This document shows positions 1 through 6,500 of a stretch of DNA of 6,625 bases, in pieces (positions within the stretch are counted from its first letter, which is position 1; each line of letters opens with the position of its first letter). A program made the position numbers and the translations under genes. The stretch is from positions 1-6,625 of the forward strand of contig VGTX01000063.1 in NCBI GenBank assembly GCA_016874315.1, written 5' to 3'. This stretch comes from Gammaproteobacteria bacterium (lineage in GTDB: Bacteria; Pseudomonadota; Gammaproteobacteria; Berkiellales; Berkiellaceae). The notes beneath the pieces are model-generated. The model saw only the letters and a list, made by a program, of their open reading frames with translations, made no database searches and was not told the DNA's origin.

Positions 1-52
1 ATCTAGGTTAGAATCCAAGGTAGGTCTTTATACAGCATAAATTAGGGTATCT

Positions 53-736
53 GTGGGATTTCAACTCAGTCTCGGTTTGAAGCTTGGCTCTAAAACAACA
101 TTAAAGAATTTTTTTCCGGGATTACTGAATCACGATTTTTTCAGCGATCTTTCCGTGAAACTGCAAAATGGAACTCCACTTGTTCAAGTTATTTACGGTG
201 GAAGCCAAACAGGAAAATCACATCTTCTTAAAGGCGCATGCCATGAACTTGCCTCACATGGGCATCAAGCTGGATATATTGACCTAACTTGTGTCACTGA
301 CCTTGAAATCCTTAAAGGGCTTGAACAGTTAAAAATGATTGCATTCGACCATGTCGAATCCATTATCAATTCAGAAGAAACTGTACAGCAGCTCAAAAAT
401 TTCATTGAAATTTCTATTCCTATGAGACGACAAATCTTGATTTCAGGCCGTCAGCTCCCCTCTGCATTAAATGATATGCCTAATATTAGCTACTATCATT
501 TACAACCACTCATCGAGTCAGATTTAAACGATTTCTTAAAAATCAAATCCGAAGAGCGAGGCCTCATCCTACCAGAAGATATTCAACAGCTGATTTTAAC
601 GAAATCCAAGAACAATCCAAATGTGATTGTCGATCAACTCAATCTTATTGAAGAACGTTGCGATCATGAGAAGAAAAAGCTCTCGCTACGATTTGCGAGA
701 GCAATTTTAACTCAATCTGACAATATTTCTGTATAA
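53..736 (+). CDS. hda: Hda-like DnaA-homologous AAA+ protein, with degenerate catalytic arginines
   Basis: The 227-residue product resembles Hda, which with the DNA-loaded sliding clamp stimulates hydrolysis of DnaA-bound ATP and so prevents re-initiation of replication. Residues 4-9 (QLSLGL) match the N-terminal clamp-binding motif of Hda (QLSLPL in E. coli), followed by the family FxPG at 20-23. A Walker A motif lies at 49-56 (GGSQTGKS), a Walker B-like strand at 94-102 (with FDHVE), a sensor I-like segment near 129-133, and the family LQPL at 150-153. The length is close to E. coli Hda (233). Compared with E. coli Hda from memory, the box VII stretch with the arginine finger (SRL before LQPL) is shortened and has no arginine, and the sensor II arginine is also not evident. 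The start is GTG, chosen because AGGG lies 5 bases upstream and the clamp motif follows at once. The 3' end overlaps convergent tdk by 25 bp. Family assignment is confident; full RIDA activity is doubtful. Confidence 0.85.
   Translation: MGFQLSLGLKLGSKTTLKNFFPGLLNHDFFSDLSVKLQNGTPLVQVIYGGSQTGKSHLLKGACHELASHGHQAGYIDLTCVTDLEILKGLEQLKMIAFDHVESIINSEETVQQLKNFIEISIPMRRQILISGRQLPSALNDMPNISYYHLQPLIESDLNDFLKIKSEERGLILPEDIQQLILTKSKNNPNVIVDQLNLIEERCDHEKKKLSLRFARAILTQSDNISV
671..702 (-). terminator. Intrinsic terminator of tdk, inside the hda coding sequence
   Basis: On the minus strand a perfect 8-bp GC-rich stem (GCTCTCGC / GCGAGAGC, positions 702-695 and 686-679) with an 8-base loop is followed at once by TTTTTCTT (678-671). 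This is a canonical rho-independent terminator beginning about 10 bases after the tdk stop codon. It lies wholly within codons ~207-217 of the convergent hda gene. On the plus strand the stem is followed only by AATTTTAA, so it should work mainly for tdk. Confidence 0.85.
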
Positions 737-1365
737 CATTCTTCAGAAAAATTATTAGACTCTAGCTGATCGGAGTCCTGAGGGCGCTTTGCATATATTT
801 GCTTTCTCCAGTGCTTGCGACAAACTGAGTGATAATGCATATTTCCACCAATTTGAATTTTTGCACCGGTTGATACGACTCGACCCTGATCGTCCACTCT
901 TAACACCATCGTTGCTTTCTTACCGCACCAACAGATTGTTTTAAGTTCTCGTACTTCATCAGCTAAAGCTAACAGCCTAGCACTTCCAGGAAAAAGCTCC
1001 CCCTGAAAGTCGGTACGCAATCCATAACACATCACTGGAATGTTGATTGTGTCGACAAAGAGTGAAATCTGGTCAACTTGTGCAGCTGTTAAAAACTGAG
1101 CTTCATCAATCAATACACAATCAATTCGCTCCATTAAATGTGCCTGCTCAAGTCGTTCAAAAAGATTATCATGAACACTATAGGTATGAGCGTCCGCCGA
1201 AAGTCCAATTCGTGAACCAATGACACCAAATCCTGAGCGACAATCAAATTCTGGCAGCATCAAAAATGGGCGCATATCGCGTTCACGATAATTATAAGCG
1301 ACTTGTAACAAATTCGTTGTTTTACCAGCATTCATTGCAGAATAAAGAAAAAATAGTTTTGCCAT
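712..1365 (-). CDS. tdk: Thymidine kinase, type II
   Basis: The cytosolic enzyme phosphorylates thymidine (and deoxyuridine) with ATP to give dTMP in pyrimidine salvage. The 217-residue product aligns along its length with E. coli Tdk (205 residues). Residues 9-16 (SAMNAGKT) are the P-loop. Residues 87-91 (DEAQF) hold Walker B and the catalytic Glu88. CYGLRTDF (113-120) is the family core motif. C145, C147, C182 and H185 form the structural zinc site. IGGN...Y (172-178) followed by CRKH is the substrate-binding lasso. The C-terminus has an extra acidic tail of about 12 residues, and its last codons overlap the 3' end of hda on the other strand. The start is the ATG beginning MAKLFF, matching the family; no strong Shine-Dalgarno precedes it. 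An extended -10 lies about 30 bases upstream, and an intrinsic terminator follows the stop, so the gene looks monocistronic. Confidence 0.97.
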   Translation of the reverse strand: MAKLFFLYSAMNAGKTTNLLQVAYNYRERDMRPFLMLPEFDCRSGFGVIGSRIGLSADAHTYSVHDNLFERLEQAHLMERIDCVLIDEAQFLTAAQVDQISLFVDTINIPVMCYGLRTDFQGELFPGSARLLALADEVRELKTICWCGKKATMVLRVDDQGRVVSTGAKIQIGGNMHYHSVCRKHWRKQIYAKRPQDSDQLESNNFSEECYTEILSD

Positions 1366-1394
1366 CTGAATATAAAAATGAACATAATGCCCAC

Positions 1395-1403
1395 ATTCTA
1401 TCA
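1395..1403 (-). promoter_or_regulatory. Probable tdk promoter, extended -10
   Basis: On the minus strand TGATAGAAT fits an extended -10 element (TGn followed by a hexamer with 5 of 6 matches to TATAAT). It would place the transcript start about 20-25 bases before the tdk ATG. No good -35 hexamer lies at 16-18 bases, which is tolerable for an extended -10. This is prediction from motif and position only. Confidence 0.5.
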
Positions 1404-1457
1404 GAATTTGTTGTGAACTACACCGATCTGATTAGAAACTGAATCGAGTCATAATGA

Positions 1458-1694
1458 CTATTTATTCTGAATATTCCTATGTGCACGACAATCTTGAACG
1501 TTATAATTATCGCTTTCCATGGATTCATCATACTCATCCACAGGCTTTTCTGCTTTTCGATCTGCAATCGTTTTGCTTAAAATCAAGGCCACTGTCGTTA
1601 AACCACCAGCTATTAAATTAGAAAATCCAGAGGAATTATGCTCATCTTTGCTTTCTTGAATGTCAAAATTGTCAGTGCTTCTCTCTTCCGCCAT
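1458..1694 (-). CDS. Small hypothetical protein with one probable membrane segment
   Basis: I do not recognise this 78-residue protein. Residues 1-22 are polar and mostly acidic. Residues 24-40 (FSNLIAGGLTTVALILS) are hydrophobic and could form a single membrane helix, flanked on the C-terminal side by K41, R46, K47 and K50. The tail is acidic (DEYDESMES, about 53-61) and then basic (to NIQNK). No cleavable signal peptide is evident. The start chosen is the second Met of a longer 84-codon frame, because a GTGGAG Shine-Dalgarno sits 8 bases before it; the upstream ATG would lie before that site. It runs in the same direction as tdk, 92 bp upstream of it, with no clear terminator between, so partial co-transcription is possible. 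The ribosome site, charge pattern and hydrophobic core support a real gene, but no homologue is known to me. Confidence 0.6.
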   Translation of the reverse strand: MAEERSTDNFDIQESKDEHNSSGFSNLIAGGLTTVALILSKTIADRKAEKPVDEYDESMESDNYNVQDCRAHRNIQNK

Positions 1695-1702
1695 AACCAC
1701 AG

Positions 1703-1708
1703 CTCCAC
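1703..1708 (-). promoter_or_regulatory. Shine-Dalgarno deciding the start of the small membrane-protein gene
   Basis: GTGGAG on the minus strand ends 8 bases before the ATG at 1694-1692. This favours MAEERSTD over the ATG six codons upstream, which has no such site. It is the best Shine-Dalgarno in the window; tdk, proS and the large gene have weak ones. Confidence 0.65.
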
Positions 1709-1730
1709 GCATAAGACTTAAGAAATACTC

Positions 1731-1750
1731 TTATCCTCAATGTAGGATAA
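1731..1750. repeat. Perfect inverted repeat TTATCCT-6-AGGATAA
   Basis: Two 7-base arms are separated by CAATGT. The element lies about 37 bp upstream of the small minus-strand gene and about 200 bp upstream of proS. There is no T-tract on either side, so it is unlikely to be a terminator. It could be an operator or a 5'-leader hairpin of the small gene. Each arm starts with TTATCC, the 5' part of a DnaA box (TTATCCACA), but neither arm is a full box. Confidence 0.5.
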
Positions 1751-1887
1751 ATCTGATTGAAAAACTAAATACTTCAAAACACAGATCTTATCAATTTCGA
1801 TTTAAAATTGATGTAACAGTTGATATCCCCATGTTTCATAGGCATAGATTTTAATTAATTTAATAATGCCATCACACAACCCCCACC

Positions 1888-1916
1888 TTGAAGGCAGTTT
1901 ACTTCAATGAGATAAT
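1888..1916 (+). promoter_or_regulatory. Probable sigma70-type promoter of proS
   Basis: TTGAAG (1888-1893) and GATAAT (1911-1916) are separated by 17 bases, close to the TTGACA-17-TATAAT consensus (4 of 6 and 5 of 6 matches). The start of transcription would be near 1923, giving a leader of about 28 bases before the proS ATG. Confidence 0.55.
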
Positions 1917-1950
1917 CGTACGCATAATTTGGCGATAGTGAACCGATAAC

Positions 1951-3474
1951 ATGACACAAAATAAAAAAACAGCCCTTAACTCAACAAGAAACTCAGACTA
2001 TACACAGTGGTATCTTGATGTTATTTCCGCAGCCGACCTGGCAGAGCATTCATCCACTCGCGGAGCAATGATCTTAAAACCTTGGGGTTATGCTCTATGG
2101 GAGCGCTGCCAAAAAATATTAGATGAAGCATTTAAGAAAACAGGGCATCAAAACGTTTACTTTCCTTTACTTATCCCCCTAAAGATGTTTGCAAAGGAAG
2201 CTCAGCATATTGATGGATTTGCAAAAGAATGTGCTGTCGTTACACACCATCGCTTAAGCAAAAATGCAGATGGACAGCTTGTGCCTGATGGAGAGCTAGA
2301 AGAGCCATATGTGATTCGTCCAACAAGTGAAATGATTATCGGAGAGGCTTTTTCACGCTGGGTAGACTCATATCGTGATTTACCAATTCTGATTAATCAA
2401 TGGGCAAACGTTATGCGCTGGGAAATGAGAACTCGCTTATTCCTAAGAACCTCTGAAATTTTATGGCAAGAAGGTCACACGGCACATGCCACAGCTAAAG
2501 AAGCACGTGAAGAAACCCTTCTCATGCTCTCAGTGTATGAAAATTTTATTGAAAAAACGCTCAATATTCCTGTTATTACAGGAATGAAACCGATGATTGA
2601 GCGATTCCCTGGCGCTGAAGAAACCTATACCCTTGAAGTGATGACGCAAAATCAAAAAGCACTTCAAGCTGGAACATCTCATTTTATGGGGCAAAATTTT
2701 GCAAAAGCTTGTGATATTCAGTTTACCAGCGCTGCAGGCCAAAAAGAGTTTGCTTGGACAACCTCATGGGGAATGACAACACGACTGATTGGGGCACTCA
2801 TTATGGTTCATGCCGATGATTGCGGATTGGTTCTCCCAGCTCCACTTGCACCTTATCACGTTGTTATTTTGCCAATCTTAAAAAATCGTGACAGTGATGC
2901 AATTGTTCTGAAAAAAGCCCAAGAAATCCAAGAAGAAATTGAATCTCTATTCTTCGAAAAAGAACCAATTCGCGTTCACATCGATCGGAGAGATATCCGT
3001 GGTGGTGATAAAAACTGGCAATGGATCAAGAAAGGCGTCCCATTGCGCATTGAAATTGGTGAAAAAGAGATTGAAATGGGCACATGCTCATTAAGTATTC
3101 GATATAAAGATCGTGACCCACTCACCCGCATGAGCTATTCTCTTTCAGATTTCTATGCAAATATCCAATCTATTCTGGCCGATCAGACTCGTCATATGTG
3201 GGATATGGCAGCAAATTATCGCCAAAAAGCGCTTTATGATGTGCAATCTTATGATGAGCTTAAAAAAGCAATTCAACAACAAAATGACTCAGAAGAAAAA
3301 GCCCCAGGATTCTTTAGTTGCTTCCTTGCTGATACACCAGAGCTTGAAGCTCATTTAAAAGCCTTAAATGTCACAGCACGATGCCTACCAATGAACGCCC
3401 TTGCTGAAAAAGGGGTCTGTATTATCACAGGCCAACCAGATTCTCCTAAAATGATTCTTGCAAAAGCATATTAA
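1951..3474 (+). CDS. proS: Prolyl-tRNA synthetase, archaeal/eukaryotic-like type 3
   Basis: This class II enzyme charges tRNA-Pro with proline in the cytosol. The 507-residue product closely resembles Thermus thermophilus ProRS as I recall it. It has the N-terminal WYLxVI segment (20-25), the motif 1 region ending YFPLLIP (70-76), and RPTSE (123-127). Motif 2 is R157-W-E through LWQEGHTAH (171-179), followed by ALQAGTSH (237-244). Motif 3 lies around TSWGMTTRLIGA (271-282), leading into LVLP (293-296). The anticodon-binding domain covers about 301-410, with KGVPLRIEIG (361-370). A C-terminal domain ends in LAKAY, including the terminal Tyr typical of this type. There is no ~180-residue editing insertion between motifs 2 and 3. 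Of the four zinc cysteines of T. thermophilus only C457 and C490 remain, and the usual Pro in TRPFLRT is Leu163. An in-frame stop 12 bases upstream fixes the ATG. Most gammaproteobacteria have the long bacterial ProRS, so transfer is likely. Confidence 0.96.
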   Translation: MTQNKKTALNSTRNSDYTQWYLDVISAADLAEHSSTRGAMILKPWGYALWERCQKILDEAFKKTGHQNVYFPLLIPLKMFAKEAQHIDGFAKECAVVTHHRLSKNADGQLVPDGELEEPYVIRPTSEMIIGEAFSRWVDSYRDLPILINQWANVMRWEMRTRLFLRTSEILWQEGHTAHATAKEAREETLLMLSVYENFIEKTLNIPVITGMKPMIERFPGAEETYTLEVMTQNQKALQAGTSHFMGQNFAKACDIQFTSAAGQKEFAWTTSWGMTTRLIGALIMVHADDCGLVLPAPLAPYHVVILPILKNRDSDAIVLKKAQEIQEEIESLFFEKEPIRVHIDRRDIRGGDKNWQWIKKGVPLRIEIGEKEIEMGTCSLSIRYKDRDPLTRMSYSLSDFYANIQSILADQTRHMWDMAANYRQKALYDVQSYDELKKAIQQQNDSEEKAPGFFSCFLADTPELEAHLKALNVTARCLPMNALAEKGVCIITGQPDSPKMILAKAY

Positions 3475-3488
3475 TCATTCCCTCGCGG

Positions 3489-3525
3489 TACAGATATCGA
3501 AGAATAATCTTCTTTGATATCTGTA
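3489..3525. terminator. Large hairpin after proS, possible terminator
   Basis: TACAGATATC (3489-3498) and GATATCTGTA (3516-3525) are perfect 10-base arms. Inside them GAAGA (3499-3503) pairs with TCTTC (3508-3512) around an ATAA loop, leaving a 3-base bulge. It starts 14 bases after the proS stop, a typical terminator position, but no U-tract follows on either strand and the stem is AT-rich. It could instead be a 3'-end stabilising hairpin, or a protein site upstream of the large gene. Confidence 0.5.
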
Positions 3526-3556
3526 TCAACCACTTATGTATATCTTAATCTAATAA

Positions 3557-3565
3557 TGATATAAT
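3557..3565 (+). promoter_or_regulatory. Promoter of the large gene, consensus extended -10
   Basis: TGATATAAT (3557-3565) is a perfect TGn-TATAAT extended -10 element. The -35 position holds only TGTATA (3537-3542, 17-base spacing), a poor match. Transcription would begin near 3572, about 27 bases before the ATG. The surrounding 3530-3598 stretch is very AT-rich and has no good Shine-Dalgarno. Confidence 0.6.
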
Positions 3566-3598
3566 ATTTTCATACTATTTATTCATTATTAATAAGTT

Positions 3599-6500
3599 AT
3601 GCAATCAACGTTCTCCGAAATTTTCAGACTAATTCAAGAAACTGATTTTAAAAATCCTAGCGCGCTTACCTATGAAAGTGCCATAGCTCTCCTCAATCAA
3701 AACCCAATTGCAAAAGCCATCTTAGAGCGATACTTCCCTGATAAACTTAAATCCTTTTTAAGAAACCTGAGTCATCTATATCGAGATTTGCGTCATGAAA
3801 TACGACCACAGCAAAATATTCATGATTTTACAAATAACAACATTCAGCGCAATGATACGATCGAAGTATTGCAATGGTCACGCTCTCAACTAGAGGAATA
3901 TCATATTGCGATTACAGAGGAGAATGCATCATCAGTGGCTAATGATTTTTGCAATAGAACTCAAGAGCTCTGCACACCATCGCATATTCAACGGCTTTAT
4001 CCAGAAAAAACCTCTGCGCAAATCAGCGCTATTGTCATCGATTTTAAAGATTTTATTGAATATATTTGCCAATCTTCACAAACAATAGAGCTCTTGCCTA
4101 TATTAGTCGCATATTATCTTGATGTGCATAAGCAATCAGAAGAAGAGCTCGCTGACCATGTTTTTTCATTTTTAAACGATCTGAATTCCTCTCGCGTAAG
4201 CAATAAGGATGTCCACCCTAAAGTGATAAGTGCAAATCACCCCTTATCGAAAGGGATAGACCGTGACTGGTCCTGTATCAAAGGACTAGAAGAGGACATG
4301 ACATATACGCTATTACTGCGTAATCGCGCAAAAAACACAGAACAATCCTCAGCACTTCAAACACGCACCAATGCAGTCACCCCCGAAGAATACACTCAAG
4401 CTCTTTTCGATTGGGTTATAACACACAATCAATCCCTGTCATCCGAATTCATTAATCTGATTATTGCAATAATCGTTGATGAAAATTATCAGCTATCACA
4501 GTCACAACATGAATCTTTTTACCTTTCTTTTGAAAATGCATCGCAAAAAGAAGCGATTCTCAGTCGCCTCGTAACATCAAAATATAATCAACTTTTAGAA
4601 GAATGCGGTCAAATCACACACACCTCGCAATCAGATTTTCTAAATTATTACTATGCACTATATCCTGACCTACTAGAATCCGGGTTGTTATCTATTGAAA
4701 AGATCGATTGTGCACACGCGCTGCGTGCAAACAAACCAATCATGATAGAGCTTCGCAGAAAATTCAGTGCCTATATTGCACTCCCACAGATTCATGAAAC
4801 AATTTTTTATAAACCTAATACACGACTCACTGAGTCCTTAAGACAGTATATAAATTTTGTAGCGCTATGTGATTTCATCAAAGATACTCCTCATTTATAT
4901 GAGAATCTTATTCAATCAATCGAAGATTTGACTCCTGATGCCCTTTTCAATTACACATGGAATATAAAAAATTATTTGCAATTGCAGCATGCTATAAAAG
5001 CAGCGCACAACCACTCACTATCTCTTCAGTTTAGTCAGGACGATCAAAGAGCATTTGAGCAAATTCTGCATGAAGACATATCTCAGCTAATACAAGAAGG
5101 GTTATACCGTCATTTTGAATCCATGATTACTCAACCATCCGCAACCGCTGAAGCCATGGTGAACAAGCTTGCAACAAATGGGCTTTCATCAACTGACTTG
5201 GAAACTCTCTCCTTTGAAAAATCGATTTATTTCTCAACATTCTTTATCAAAAAATCTGAAAATGGCGAATCGACAATCATTGATTTAAACGATAGTGAGT
5301 CTGCGAAAGAACTTCAATCCAGTCTCATAGAACAGCTGTCGAGCCTGATGAGTCCTCAATGGGTAGAAGCACTCGATCGAATTTTATACCCTATGGGTCT
5401 TTTTAATTCATGTATAAATGTTATTCAATCAATTAAAACTGAATTTAGCTATGACAGATCGGATGTATCACGAAAGTTACTCGAATGTTGTGAAAGAATT
5501 GATATACTTCAATCACGCATTATTCGCGAGTCCTATCAAAATCCACTCTTCGAGTTATTTTTATTAGATAGCCCACAGACTATCCAAGCTCTTTTTGAAA
5601 CACAAACCTTATTGATAGAAAAGATATCCAAAGAAAAAGCACTATATAAGCCAGAGCGGCGTCACTTAATTCGTATAAATTTTAATCGAATGACTACCCA
5701 TAAAAATGATTACACGTTGTATTGTGCTCAAGATACTCTATTCAGAATGTATAGCATGATGATTGCTGATTTTATGCGTATACATTTTTCTGAAATACAA
5801 TCACGTCCGCTCGATCATATTGATAGATTTGACCGAGAGCTCATTCGTATGATTGCACGTGCGAATTTTTCATTAGAACATAAAAAAGAACTTTTACATA
5901 TTCTCGTACCACTCGATACACTTAGCCTTAACCAACATCCGTATTTTTGGCAGTTTTTATATAGCATAGCAATCGATCGAGCCTTATTAGAGTATTTTAC
6001 AGCACAGCTACATAGTGAGCAAAAAAACTCAGTTCTTTTAACGACAATATTGGCAAGTTCAGGTTACGAAGATTTTGTTACCATGAAACATCTGATCGAA
6101 CAAATCGATCGGGAGTATTTGCAAGAAAAAAATCTTTTTGATGCGGACACAACGCCGATTGAATCCTTAAAGATTTTTATTGATGAAAACGTGTTATCAG
6201 ATAAAACTCTTTTTGTCGCATTTAAAGCATGTTTAACGCAAGAACATTATGAGATGGCATATTTTTTATGCACCACAAAGATTGCAATCTCATACGATAG
6301 ATTGAGAATTATCACGAATTTGCATCCGAATTTACCTAAGAAAATTCAGAATGCTATTATGGATAATTATTTTTCTTATACAAAAAATCCGTTTTCGATT
6401 GCATCAAAAATGCAAAATATTCTTGAAATGCTACGGCCACTGGTTATAGATCTACGGAACACACAAGGATTCTTAATACGCCATTATCATTTACCTTTGA

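Noticed and set aside
2..40. Open frame ending in TAA just before hda, possibly the tail of an upstream gene (12 codons, ending GLYTA).
   Set aside because: Too short to separate from chance, and the residues match no protein I know.
758..777. GACTC...GAGTC inverted repeat just after the hda stop, considered as the hda terminator.
   Set aside because: Only 5-bp arms with a 10-base loop and no T-tract; it lies within tdk coding sequence.
1447..1459. 13-bp palindrome AGTCAT-A-ATGACT overlapping the stop of the small gene.
   Set aside because: A one-base centre cannot form a hairpin loop and there is no T-tract; it may be chance.
1426..1769. Imperfect direct repeat (ATCTGATTAGAAACT at 1426 and ATCTGATTGAAAAACT at 1751) flanking the small gene, considered as a mobile-element or attachment-site footprint.
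   Set aside because: Short, imperfect and AT-rich, with no transposase, integrase or inverted ends nearby.
1660..1854. Plus-strand 64-codon frame overlapping the start of the small minus-strand gene.
   Set aside because: No Shine-Dalgarno, basic low-complexity product, antisense to a better supported gene, and it runs through the palindrome and AT-rich intergenic DNA.
2530..2742. Minus-strand 70-codon frame inside proS.
   Set aside because: Antisense shadow of strongly conserved ProRS motifs.
3155..3358. Plus-strand frame overlapping the 3' part of proS in another frame.
   Set aside because: Shadow of proS with no start signal of its own.
3906..4088. Plus-strand 60-codon frame inside the large gene.
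   Set aside because: Out-of-frame shadow of the 1009-codon open frame.
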